From assembly GCF_902829255.1 (NCBI RefSeq), contig NZ_CADEPK010000021.1:1-64000 (forward strand): a stretch of DNA of 64,000 bases, read 5' to 3'. Numbering within the stretch: the first letter of the stretch is position 1; each line of letters starts with the position of its first letter. This document shows positions 34,777 to 43,651 of this stretch, piece by piece. This stretch comes from Metabacillus niabensis (lineage in GTDB: Bacteria; Bacillota; Bacilli; Bacillales; Bacillaceae). The translations under genes were made by a program, and so were the position numbers. Below the pieces are notes generated by a model. It saw only the letters and a program-made list of their open reading frames with translations. It was not told the DNA's origin and did not search any database.

Positions 34777-34805
34777 GAATGTTAAAGGACATCCTCGCAT
34801 AAAGT
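34777..34805 (+). promoter_or_regulatory. Predicted sigma-E promoter of prkA
   Basis: GAATGTT at 34777-34783 (consensus KMATATT, 6 of 7), a 14-base spacer and CATAAAGT at 34798-34805 (consensus CATACANT, one mismatch). In B. subtilis prkA is a sigma-E gene. Confidence 0.6.
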
Positions 34806-34859
34806 GTATTAATCCGCACAAGGTTTTTACATCTACGACCAATGATGAAGGAGGTCCTT

Positions 34860-36755
34860 ATGGATATCTTAAAAAAAATTGAAAAGTACAGAGAAGATGA
34901 GCAGCGTTTAAAATGGGAAGGAACCTTCGTAGAGTATTTGGATATTGTCAAGGAAAAACCGTGGGTTGCTCAATCGGCTCATTCGCGAGTATACAATATG
35001 ATTAAAGATGCAGGTATTGAAGAGGTAGATGGAAAACGGAGATATAAGTTTTTTGACCACCAGCTATATGGCTTAGAGGATGCGCTGGAACGCCTTGTCG
35101 AAGAGTATTTCCATCCTGCCGCAAAACGGTTAGATGTCCGAAAGCGGATTTTGCTTTTAATGGGACCAGTCAGTGGTGGGAAATCGACACTTGTCACAAT
35201 GCTTAAACGTGGATTAGAGGCTTATTCTTTAACAGATCGCGGTGCAGTTTATGCAATTAAGGGCTGCCCGATGCATGAGGATCCTTTACATTTAATTCCG
35301 CATCATCTTCGTGATGATTTTTATCAGGAGTATGGCATTCGTATCGAAGGAAATTTATCACCGCTTAATGTGATGAGATTAGAGGAAGAATATGGTGGAC
35401 GTATTGAGGATGTAAGGGTAGAAAGAGTGTTTTTATCTGAGGATAAGCGGACAGGGATTGGAACGTTTAGTCCATCGGATCCGAAATCACAGGATATTGC
35501 CGATTTAACGGGAAGCATTGACTTTTCAACGATTGCTGAATATGGTTCAGAGTCAGACCCGCGTGCATACCGCTTTGATGGTGAGTTGAACAAAGCCAAC
35601 CGCGGGATGATGGAGTTCCAGGAAATGCTGAAATGTGATGAAAAATTCCTCTGGCATTTGCTCTCATTAACACAGGAAGGAAATTTCAAGGCAGGTCGCT
35701 TTGCCTTAATTTCCGCGGATGAATTAATTGTTGCACATACAAATGAAACAGAGTATCGTTCATTTATTTCAAACAAAAAGAACGAAGCGCTCCATTCGCG
35801 AATTATCGTCATGCCTGTTCCTTACAATTTAAAGGTGAGTGAAGAGGAAAGAATTTATGAAAAAATGATTCAAGAAAGTGATGTTTCAGATGTTCATATT
35901 GCGCCACATACATTAAAGGTTGCGGCGATGTTTACAATTCTCACGCGCTTAAAGGAACCAAAGCGCGGTGACATTGACTTAGTGAAGAAAATGAGATTGT
36001 ATGATGGCGAAAGTGTGGAAGGCTTTAATTCAGTTGACCTTGCAGAGCTGCAAAAGGAATACAATGATGAGGGAATGTCAGGGATTGACCCGCGTTATGT
36101 GATCAATCGAATTTCCTCAACGATTATTCGCAAAGATGTTCCATCAATTAATGCGTTAGATGTGTTACGCGCGCTTAAGGAAGGTCTTGACCAGCATGCG
36201 TCGATTTCAAATGAAGATAGAGAAAAATATTTAAATTTCATTTCTGTAGCTCGTAAGCTCTATGACGATATGGCGAAGAAAGAAGTACAAAAGGCGTTTG
36301 TTTACTCATATGAAGAGTCTGCGAAAACATTAATGGATAATTATTTAGATAATGTTGAGGCATATTGTAATAAAAATAAACTGCGCGACCCGTTAACTGG
36401 TGAGGAAATGAATCCAGACGAAAAGCTCATGCGTTCGATTGAAGAACAAATTGGCATTTCCGAAAATGCGAAAAAAGCGTTCCGTGAAGAAATATTAATT
36501 CGAATTTCAGCATATGCTCGCAAAGGGAAACGCTTTGATTACAATTCACATGAACGGTTACGTGAAGCGATTCAAAAGAAGCTTTTTGCAGATTTGAAGG
36601 ATGTTGTGAAGATTACGACATCGTCGAAAACACCTGATGAGCAGCAGCTTAAGAAAATTAATGAGGTTGTCGCACGTCTCATTGATGAGCATGGCTACAA
36701 CTCCACATCGGCAAACGAATTGCTCCGTTATGTAGGAAGCTTATTAAATAGATAA
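34860..36755 (+). CDS. prkA: Sporulation AAA+ ATPase / serine kinase-like protein PrkA
   Basis: 631 residues, equal to B. subtilis PrkA. The N-terminal AAA domain has the P-loop LMGPVSGGKST (about residue 105), and the C-terminal part is the PrkA kinase-like domain. Originally described as a serine protein kinase; later work also describes Lon-like protease activity. Made in the mother cell and needed for full sporulation. AAGGAGGT at 34848-34855 selects the ATG at 34860 over one six codons earlier. A terminator separates it from yhbH. Confidence 0.95.
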   Translation: MDILKKIEKYREDEQRLKWEGTFVEYLDIVKEKPWVAQSAHSRVYNMIKDAGIEEVDGKRRYKFFDHQLYGLEDALERLVEEYFHPAAKRLDVRKRILLLMGPVSGGKSTLVTMLKRGLEAYSLTDRGAVYAIKGCPMHEDPLHLIPHHLRDDFYQEYGIRIEGNLSPLNVMRLEEEYGGRIEDVRVERVFLSEDKRTGIGTFSPSDPKSQDIADLTGSIDFSTIAEYGSESDPRAYRFDGELNKANRGMMEFQEMLKCDEKFLWHLLSLTQEGNFKAGRFALISADELIVAHTNETEYRSFISNKKNEALHSRIIVMPVPYNLKVSEEERIYEKMIQESDVSDVHIAPHTLKVAAMFTILTRLKEPKRGDIDLVKKMRLYDGESVEGFNSVDLAELQKEYNDEGMSGIDPRYVINRISSTIIRKDVPSINALDVLRALKEGLDQHASISNEDREKYLNFISVARKLYDDMAKKEVQKAFVYSYEESAKTLMDNYLDNVEAYCNKNKLRDPLTGEEMNPDEKLMRSIEEQIGISENAKKAFREEILIRISAYARKGKRFDYNSHERLREAIQKKLFADLKDVVKITTSSKTPDEQQLKKINEVVARLIDEHGYNSTSANELLRYVGSLLNR

Positions 36756-36766
36756 AAAATAATGAG

Positions 36767-36807
36767 AAAAGACTGACGAATAGAAGCATCCTGTCAGTCT
36801 TTTTTTA
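36767..36807 (+). terminator. Terminator after prkA
   Basis: AAAAGACTGAC at 36767-36777 pairs with GTCAGTCTTTT at 36793-36803, within a T-run. The rest of the prkA-yhbH gap carries no gene; I could not fit a convincing sporulation promoter there. Confidence 0.82.
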
Positions 36808-37054
36808 TCCCATTCTAAACGATAATGGTTGTCCGATATGTAACTGGGGACTTGTCTCATTTTCAATGAAACTCTGTTCGTTTTCGAAATTATTTGTCAA
36901 TAAATCAAATCTTGCGCATAGGATAGAGTAATCCAATGAAAAAACAAACTGGCAATAGGTAAATAAATTTATTCATCCACGTTAGTGTATGCATGTTAAG
37001 TGAAAAATGTGACTCTTTTTTTAAAAAAATTTAATTTTTGGAGGGGGAATTAAG

Positions 37055-38224
37055 ATGTCAGGTCAGGACCAAAATTTTGTTATTTCACAAGAAGATTGGA
37101 CCCTCCATCGTAAAGGCCACGATGATCAAACACGCCATCAAGAAAAAGTACAGGAAGCGATTCGGAACAACCTTCCAGATTTAATCACTGAAGAAAGCAT
37201 CATCATGTCAAATGGGAAGGATGTTGTGAAAATCCCAATTCGTTCTCTTGACGAATACAAAATCCGCTATAACTATGACAAAAATAAACATGTAGGCCAA
37301 GGAGATGGAGAGAGTCAGGTAGGAGATGTCGTTGCCCGTGATGGTTCTCAGGCAGATGCAAAAGGCCCGGGCAAAGGTCAAGGGGCAGGAGATCAAGCAG
37401 GTGAAGATTACTATGAAGCAGAAGTATCGATCATTGAGCTTGAGGCAGCTTTATTTAAAGAGCTGGAGCTACCGAATTTAAAGCAAAAGGAACGGGACAA
37501 TATTGTTGTAGAGAATATTGAATTCAACGATATTCGAAGAACAGGTTTAATGGGAAATATCGATAAAAAACGGACGATGCTAGCGGCCTATAAACGGAAT
37601 GCAATGGCCGGAAAATCAAACTTCCATCCAATATTTCCGGAAGACTTGAAATACAAAACCTGGAATGAAGTCGTTAAGCCAGAATCGAAGGCAGTCGTCA
37701 TTGCGATGATGGATACAAGTGGGTCAATGGGACTTTGGGAAAAATATATGGCAAGAAGCTTTTTCTTCTGGATGACAAGATTTTTACGAACAAAATATGA
37801 GAAGGTTGATATTGAATTTATCGCCCATCATACAGAGGCAAAGGTCGTCACAGAGGAAGACTTCTTCTCAAAAGGGGAAAGCGGTGGAACGATCTGTTCA
37901 TCCGCATACCGTAAAGCACTTGAGATTATCGAAGAAAAATATAACCCATCACGCTATAATATTTATCCATTCCATTTTTCAGATGGTGATAATTTAACGT
38001 CAGATAATGCAAGATGTGTCAAACTTGTAGGAGAATTAATGAAGGTTTCCAATATATTCGGCTATGGTGAAGTAAATCAATATAATCGTCACTCAACATT
38101 AATGTCCGCATATAAAAATATCAATGATGAGAAATTCCGCTATTATATCCTCAAGCAAAAGGCAGATGTTTTCCAGGCAATGAAAAGCTTCTTTCGTAAA
38201 GAAGACAATCAACTATATGCATAG
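37055..38224 (+). CDS. yhbH: Sporulation protein YhbH (UPF0229/DUF444)
   Basis: 389 residues. The C-terminal half is a von Willebrand A-like domain with the MIDAS motif MMDTSGSMG, and the middle has a Gly/Gln-rich linker ([15 protein letters not shown]). DUF444 proteins accompany PrkA and SpoVR in many bacteria and are part of the same stress/sporulation module; no spoVR is present here. GGAGGGGG precedes the ATG. Terminator at 38231. Confidence 0.94.
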   Translation: MSGQDQNFVISQEDWTLHRKGHDDQTRHQEKVQEAIRNNLPDLITEESIIMSNGKDVVKIPIRSLDEYKIRYNYDKNKHVGQGDGESQVGDVVARDGSQADAKGPGKGQGAGDQAGEDYYEAEVSIIELEAALFKELELPNLKQKERDNIVVENIEFNDIRRTGLMGNIDKKRTMLAAYKRNAMAGKSNFHPIFPEDLKYKTWNEVVKPESKAVVIAMMDTSGSMGLWEKYMARSFFFWMTRFLRTKYEKVDIEFIAHHTEAKVVTEEDFFSKGESGGTICSSAYRKALEIIEEKYNPSRYNIYPFHFSDGDNLTSDNARCVKLVGELMKVSNIFGYGEVNQYNRHSTLMSAYKNINDEKFRYYILKQKADVFQAMKSFFRKEDNQLYA

Positions 38225-38230
38225 CAAAAG

Positions 38231-38266
38231 AGCCCTTACTCATTCATATGAGTAGGGTTTTTATTT
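38231..38266 (+). terminator. Terminator after yhbH
   Basis: CCCTTACTCAT at 38233-38243 pairs with ATGAGTAGGG at 38248-38257, followed by TTTTTATTTTT. Confidence 0.8.
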
Positions 38267-38530
38267 TTCGTTATCTTTAGAGAAGGGGAACAGAAGTCCT
38301 ATGATATGTAAGCTGTTACAAAAAATGATGATAAAGGTTTAATTTTTTATCGCTTCATAGGTAAGCTAAGACAAGATAAGGATGAAATGACTACGTAAAA
38401 GCGTGATTTAAGGGCATGAAAGAGCAAAATATGACATATTTCACCGAAATCATGGACGTAAACACGTTAAACGATGAATCTTAGGTATGAAATTTTATCT
38501 GTAAGAGTTTTGTAAGAGGGAGTACATATA

Positions 38531-38611
38531 ATGAGCTTTAGTCTAAAAATACCAATTCGTTTATTGTGTACACATTCGAATGAGCGTGATGAAAAAAAGA
38601 TTAGAAAATAA
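38531..38611 (+). CDS. Possible 26-residue ORF upstream of the pel cluster
   Basis: ATG at 38531 follows GAGGGAG and opens a 26-residue basic peptide (MSFSLKIPIRLLCTHS...). It has no recognisable family and may be chance. The surrounding 38267-38680 region contains no riboswitch that I recognise; in particular I looked for a c-di-GMP GEMM fold before the pel genes and did not find one. Confidence 0.25.
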   Translation: MSFSLKIPIRLLCTHSNERDEKKIRK

Positions 38612-38683
38612 TTCTTATTGTATTAGTAATAAAGTAATATATACTGATTTTAAAGATATACAGATTGTAGTACTTTTTGAATG

Positions 38684-38850
38684 GCTCTTGTTAAATGCTG
38701 TTGTCGATTTCAGCATGAGGCATTCGCTTTCCGCGGGCGGTCCCGGGCGCATTTTCTTAAGATGTGCCCTGTTGGGTCTCCCTTTGCTGCGCTTCTCTAT
38801 GTAGGAGTCTTATGTACCTGCTCAAATCAACAATCAGCAATTATCTTTAA
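38684..38850 (-). repeat. Dispersed Bacillaceae repeat, copy 4 (inverted orientation)
   Basis: Reads in reverse relative to the others: TTGTTGTCGATTTCAGC... at the left corresponds to the right end of copy 3, then GCATTCGCTTTCCGCGGGCGG, GTCTCCCTTTG, GGAGTCT and AAATCAACAATC. It ends about 40 bases before the pelD start, so the pel promoter or leader overlaps or follows the element. Confidence 0.8.
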
Positions 38851-38890
38851 CATCGCCTTTTCTAATAAAAATGTAACCGGGGAGATCAAT

Positions 38891-41068
38891 GTGAATATTT
38901 TAATTACTGGTGGATATGGATTTATCGGATCCTTTATTGCCGAGAGATTTTATAAAGAGAATCACTCTATTTATATTATTGATAATCTCTCAACTGGAAA
39001 AAAAGAGAACATTAAATTTAAGCATAAATTTTTAATTGCTAATATTGAAGATGAGCGTTGTGAGGCATTTTTCAAATCACATAATATTGATGTCGTTATC
39101 CATTGTGCTGCGCAAACTTATGTGAAGAGATCGATTGAAGAACCGATGAAGGATACGTCGTCAAACGTTATGGGGCTTATGAATATTTTACACTTGTCGA
39201 AACAGTATAATGTGAAAAAGTTTGTTTTTTGTTCTTCAGCCGCTATTTATGGAGATAATCAATCGTTACCATTAACAGAGGACCTAGAAGGAGATCCGAT
39301 TTCTCCATACGGTATAAATAAGTGGACAGGGGAGCTTTATTGTAATAAATGGGACGAGCTTTACGGTGTTTCCACACTTATTTTCCGTTTTTCTAACGTA
39401 TATGGCCCAAGGCAGCATGTTAGTGAAGAAAGCAGTGTGATTACGTATTTTACGAAGCAAATCCTTGCAGGACAACCAATTACCGTTCATGGCGATGGGG
39501 AACAAACAAGAGATTTTATTTACGTAGGAGATGTTGCAGAGGCCATTTATCGAGGGGTAATCAGCGAATTATCTGGTGTATATAATTTGTCTACTGGATT
39601 AGAGGTTACGATTAATCAATTAATTGAAGAATTTAGTCAACATAGTGAGATTAAAGGGATTGAACATATTGATGCTCGTTCAGGTGATATTAGAAGATCA
39701 ACGCTTGATAATTCCAAACTAAAAAAAGACCTCGATTGGGTTCCGAAATATTATCTTGCAGACGGGCTCGCAAAAGTAATTGATTTTTATCAAGCTCAGC
39801 CTGCTCAATCTATCGAAGCTACTAAAGGAAAAGAGAAAAAGAAAGCGAATCAAAAGATTCCTTTCCTATCATTTATAGAAAATCTCATTTTGTTTGCAAT
39901 TTTCTGTGCTGCTTCCTACTTTATAACTCCTTATGTCGATACGGTTGATTTATGGTTAATTTATATTTTGCTTTCCGCAATTCTTTTTGAAAAAACACAA
40001 ATCATTTTTTCCGTCGTTTTTGCTATCGCGGTCCACGTTTATTTGATGGCTTCTCAAGGTAAAATATGGACTTCGATTTTTGTTGATAATTCTCTTCTTG
40101 CAACCTTTACGATTTACTTATTAGTTGGCTTAATTGTTAGCTACAAGCTTGAAAGAGGAAGAATTGAATTCGAATTTACAAAAGATGAATTAGCTTCAAC
40201 ACAAAATAAGTATGAATTTTTATCGACGATCCATAAGGATACTCTTCAAGTAAAGGAAGAGCTAAAGGAACAAATTTTAAGAACCGAAGATAGTATCGGG
40301 ACGATATTTCAAGCAATTAAGGAGCTTGATAAATTAGAGCCTGAGGCATTATTTAATGGGGCTATTCACGTATTAGAGAAAACACTTAAATCGAAGCGAT
40401 TTGCGATTTATTTTGTCAATTCAAATGGTTATATGAGGCTAGCGGTAAAATCTTCTGATCCGTCCTTTCAACCGAGTGCTTCATTAAAAAGAGAAAAAAA
40501 TGACTTGATTGATAAGGCCATTCTTCATCAAGAAATTTATTATAACCGAAGCCTAGAAATCGATGCGCCACTATTTGTTTCACCAATTGTTCAAAACGAA
40601 CAAACGATTGCTGTCATCATTTGTTATGAAGTAGAGTTTCACCGATTAAATCTCTCCTATCAAAATTTAGTAGAGGTCGTTAGTCGTCTTATTACTTCAT
40701 CATTAGCGCGGGCAAATGAATATATTCACGAGATTAATAATGAACGTTATATGGAAGGGACAAATGCGCTTAAGCCTGTTTATTTCCAAAGAATTCTTGA
40801 AAATAAGGTTGAAACGATGGATGAGCTTGGAATACCATTCGTTATGCTAGAGGTTCAAACGAGCGATTATTCAGCAGAAAATCTCCAAAAGATAAGCGCA
40901 CTGCTTCGCATCAATGATCACTTAGGATTTAGTGAGCAAGATAAATTGTTTATTTTACTTTCAAATACAGATGTACAGGATGCGAAATTTGTTATTGAGA
41001 GATTTAAATTACAAGGAATAAAAGTGATCGTCCATGATAAGGAGGAACAAATCCTCCATGTTAACTAA
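38891..41068 (+). CDS. pelD: NDP-sugar epimerase fused to PelD-like c-di-GMP receptor
   Basis: 725 residues with two parts. Residues 1-310 are an extended short-chain epimerase: GGYGFIG nucleotide motif, SSAAIYG, catalytic Y140-x3-K144 (SPYGINKW) and substrate segments VYGPRQ and GDGEQTRDFIYVGD, like UDP-glucose/UDP-GlcNAc 4-epimerases. From about 325 there are four membrane helices, a coiled linker, a GAF domain (about 480-620) and a degenerate GGDEF domain where RIND (673-676) keeps the RxxD inhibitory-site motif and EQDKL replaces GGDEF. This is PelD architecture. GTG 38891 follows GGGGAG; longer frames run into the repeat. First gene of the pel operon. Confidence 0.85.
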   Translation: MNILITGGYGFIGSFIAERFYKENHSIYIIDNLSTGKKENIKFKHKFLIANIEDERCEAFFKSHNIDVVIHCAAQTYVKRSIEEPMKDTSSNVMGLMNILHLSKQYNVKKFVFCSSAAIYGDNQSLPLTEDLEGDPISPYGINKWTGELYCNKWDELYGVSTLIFRFSNVYGPRQHVSEESSVITYFTKQILAGQPITVHGDGEQTRDFIYVGDVAEAIYRGVISELSGVYNLSTGLEVTINQLIEEFSQHSEIKGIEHIDARSGDIRRSTLDNSKLKKDLDWVPKYYLADGLAKVIDFYQAQPAQSIEATKGKEKKKANQKIPFLSFIENLILFAIFCAASYFITPYVDTVDLWLIYILLSAILFEKTQIIFSVVFAIAVHVYLMASQGKIWTSIFVDNSLLATFTIYLLVGLIVSYKLERGRIEFEFTKDELASTQNKYEFLSTIHKDTLQVKEELKEQILRTEDSIGTIFQAIKELDKLEPEALFNGAIHVLEKTLKSKRFAIYFVNSNGYMRLAVKSSDPSFQPSASLKREKNDLIDKAILHQEIYYNRSLEIDAPLFVSPIVQNEQTIAVIICYEVEFHRLNLSYQNLVEVVSRLITSSLARANEYIHEINNERYMEGTNALKPVYFQRILENKVETMDELGIPFVMLEVQTSDYSAENLQKISALLRINDHLGFSEQDKLFILLSNTDVQDAKFVIERFKLQGIKVIVHDKEEQILHVN
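41041..41057 (+). promoter_or_regulatory. Hairpin sequestering the pelE ribosome binding site
   Basis: GGAGGA at 41041-41046 is the ribosome site of pelE and pairs perfectly with TCCTCC at 41052-41057, which directly precedes the ATG at 41058. The pelD frame runs through it and stops at 41068, so ribosomes finishing pelD would open it: a translational-coupling device. Confidence 0.6.
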
Positions 41069-41948
41069 CGCTTTACTGATTTATTATTTGTTATCAATTA
41101 TCTATATTTGTTTGCTCGTTATTTTTAAAAGGGAAAATTTCCTTATTCAAGCATTTATTCTCCTTTCATGCCCTTTTATAAGTCTATTATTCATTTACGC
41201 TATGTCAAAAAAGAAGTATTCTAAAAATCTTCTTCCTGATTGGCTTTTGAGCCGTGAGCAATATGACGACCTTGTGTTTAAGTCTCCGAATATTGAAGTG
41301 GAAACGAACATTATTCCATTTAATGATGCGCTTGTTTTGAATGATAATAAAACAAAGCGGAGAATGTTAATTGACTTATTAAAAGGGGAATTTTCAACAA
41401 ATATTGACGCCCTTGAGCTTGCACTGAAAAGCGATGATTCTGAAACGTCTCATTATGCCGCAACAGCTGTGCAGCAGGCGAAAAGTGATTTAATGAAAAC
41501 GATGAGAAAATTAGAAGAGGAAATCGACAATGCCGAGACAGATAGTAGATTGCTAGAGGATTATCGAGATATCTTAAAGCAGTACATTCGGATTGAATTT
41601 TTAGATAAACAAACGCGTAAAAGATATATGTATACGTATCTTGCGACCTTAAGTAAATTAATTATACTCTCACCGGATAGTAGTAAGCTAAATTATATGG
41701 AGAAAATAGACGTAGCCATTTCCCTTCATGAATATCGAGAGGCATTAGAAGCAGCGAATCAATTTTTGGCTGTATTCCCAGACAAAGAGGAAGCTTATTT
41801 TGCCGCTATGAATATTCACTATGTCATGAAAAATAGAGAGGGATTTAACGAAATTGTTGGTAGACTACGAGGATCCGAAATTAGGCTTTCACCGGATAAG
41901 TTGAATCAATTAAGATTCTGGATACAAGGTGATGGAAATGAACTATAG
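41058..41948 (+). CDS. pelE: PelE-like membrane protein with TPR-type repeats
   Basis: 296 residues: two hydrophobic helices in the first 50 residues, then a cytoplasmic mostly helical region rich in TPR-like spacing (SLHEYREALEAANQFLAVFPDKEEAYFAAMNIHY). In known systems PelE bridges PelD and the synthase PelF at the membrane. The ATG at 41058 overlaps pelD by 11 bases; an upstream in-frame ATG lacks a ribosome site. The assignment rests on position and architecture more than on motifs. Confidence 0.75.
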   Translation: MLTNALLIYYLLSIIYICLLVIFKRENFLIQAFILLSCPFISLLFIYAMSKKKYSKNLLPDWLLSREQYDDLVFKSPNIEVETNIIPFNDALVLNDNKTKRRMLIDLLKGEFSTNIDALELALKSDDSETSHYAATAVQQAKSDLMKTMRKLEEEIDNAETDSRLLEDYRDILKQYIRIEFLDKQTRKRYMYTYLATLSKLIILSPDSSKLNYMEKIDVAISLHEYREALEAANQFLAVFPDKEEAYFAAMNIHYVMKNREGFNEIVGRLRGSEIRLSPDKLNQLRFWIQGDGNEL

Positions 41949-43650
41949 CTTTAAAATTGAAAAAAGTCTGTACATGATGATCGCATTAGTCGCAATAATT
42001 GGCTTTCTCTTCATCATTATCCGGTCTGATTTGATATTAAGCCATGGGTATATGAAAGAGGAGAAGATGCTGAGCGCACCTATCGAGAATAAGGAGGATT
42101 TGAGTGGTTATAAGCGCTCGTCCTTCTTACTTCTTGAAGGTGATGATCAGCCTGAGCTTGCGAAAACGTTAAAAAACAACTTAGAAAAGATCGGTAAGAA
42201 TGTGACACAGCAGCAAATTGGTGAAGGCTCAATCGTAACCGATCATACAGATGGAATTATTATTGCAACTGAGAAGATTGATGAGCTAAAAGACATTCAA
42301 GCTTTATTAGACTATGTAAAATCTGGAGGTAGTCTGTTCTTTGCCATTAGGCCATCTCCAGGCACTGCTCTATCGGCTTTATATCAGCAGGTAGGTATTG
42401 TCGAAGTTGGTGGCTTTATTGAGACGACAGGGATAGAATTGACAGAACCAATGATAGGTCAGGCAACTTCCATGTCGTTTGAATCAGAGGATATCCGTAA
42501 TTCATCATTAGCACTTAGAGTTGGGAAACAAGCAACTGTTTATGCGAAATCAACAGATGATTTACCGCTTTTATGGTCAACAAACTATGGAGAGGGCATG
42601 TTTGTTTTCTTTAATGGAACGATGTTTACCGATCCATCCCAAGGTGGTCTTTTTATAAAGGGAATTCAGCTAATGGTTCCTGAATTTATTTATCCTGTTA
42701 TTAATGCCAAAGTAACCGCTTTGGAGGGGTTCCCGTTTCCAGTTCCAAATGGTCAACATGAAGGGATGACAAATGAGGAAATGCTGCGAAATATCATATG
42801 GGCGGATTTACAACGGGTAGAGGCTAAATATGATCTGAACTATACAGCATCTTATGTTTCGGCATTCGATAAGTTAACGAAAAAACCTGGACGAGATGAA
42901 TTAGCAAAAATGCAAGAAAATACCGTTCTCTATGGAAGAGAACTATTGCGAATGGGCGGAGAAATAGGTGTTCAAGGATATCATCATGCTCCGTTAACTG
43001 AAGTGAGTAAGTCTGATACAAGAGAGCAAATGGAGATAACAGCAGAACAACTCGAAGGAGCACTACCCGGCTATCGTGTAAGCACGTATATACCAGTTGA
43101 CCAAAATGAACCATTAACACATTTACCATTCATTCATGAAGTGTTTCCTGAGTTAAAAGCTGTCTTAGCAAATGTGGAGCAGCCATCTATGAACGATGGT
43201 GTTGCTGTTCTACCAAAGCAGCTAAATGGCTTTGTTGATGATCCGTCGTTAAAATGGGAGGCATTTAATGGGTTGCTAATGTCTGGTTTTATGTCTGAAT
43301 CCTTACATTTACAATCCCTTCTTCTAGAGGATGAGGATATAGATCGCTCGCTATTACAATTTGAAACTCAGCAAAAAGAATTAAAAAATAATTTTCCGTG
43401 GTTACGAAATCAAACAATTTCTGACGTAGCAAAGGGCGTCGAAAACCATGTGAATACCGTTGTATATGAGGAACATACAAAGAATGGAATCACATTCCAC
43501 TTAAATCAAATTCAGGAGCCTGCTTACTTCTACTTTTCTTCTAATAGAAAAGTAGAATCAACAGAGAATTGTGTCGTAACAACCATTGGACCTAATCTAT
43601 ATTTGGTTGAAACGAATCACTTAACTTTTCATATAAGATTGGGTGAATAA
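41938..43650 (+). CDS. pelA: PelA-type polysaccharide deacetylase (hydrolase domain absent)
   Basis: About 570 residues. An N-terminal membrane anchor (15-35) is followed by a Rossmann/glutaminase-like domain (SSFLLLEGDDQPELAKTL) and, from about 290, a divergent deacetylase domain (TASYVSAFDKL, EIGVQGYHHAPL). Gram-positive Pel clusters carry such a deacetylase-only PelA, unlike the Pseudomonas protein, which adds a glycoside hydrolase. AAGGTG at 41926-41931 suits ATG 41938, again an 11-base overlap with pelE. It acts outside the membrane on GalNAc-containing polymer. Confidence 0.8.
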   Translation: MNYSFKIEKSLYMMIALVAIIGFLFIIIRSDLILSHGYMKEEKMLSAPIENKEDLSGYKRSSFLLLEGDDQPELAKTLKNNLEKIGKNVTQQQIGEGSIVTDHTDGIIIATEKIDELKDIQALLDYVKSGGSLFFAIRPSPGTALSALYQQVGIVEVGGFIETTGIELTEPMIGQATSMSFESEDIRNSSLALRVGKQATVYAKSTDDLPLLWSTNYGEGMFVFFNGTMFTDPSQGGLFIKGIQLMVPEFIYPVINAKVTALEGFPFPVPNGQHEGMTNEEMLRNIIWADLQRVEAKYDLNYTASYVSAFDKLTKKPGRDELAKMQENTVLYGRELLRMGGEIGVQGYHHAPLTEVSKSDTREQMEITAEQLEGALPGYRVSTYIPVDQNEPLTHLPFIHEVFPELKAVLANVEQPSMNDGVAVLPKQLNGFVDDPSLKWEAFNGLLMSGFMSESLHLQSLLLEDEDIDRSLLQFETQQKELKNNFPWLRNQTISDVAKGVENHVNTVVYEEHTKNGITFHLNQIQEPAYFYFSSNRKVESTENCVVTTIGPNLYLVETNHLTFHIRLGE

Positions 43651-43651
43651 A

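Noticed and set aside
36917-36925. CATAGGATA before yhbH as a sigma-K -10
   Set aside because: No AC at the required upstream spacing, and yhbH is expected to be a sigma-E gene.
38267-38530. c-di-GMP riboswitch before the pel operon
   Set aside because: I looked for the GEMM-type conserved core and tetraloop-receptor pattern and did not see it.
38681-38890. In-frame 70-codon extension of the epimerase-PelD gene to 38681
   Set aside because: It runs through the inverted dispersed repeat, gives a Cys-rich unnatural N-terminus, and the Rossmann motif and ribosome site fix the start at GTG 38891.
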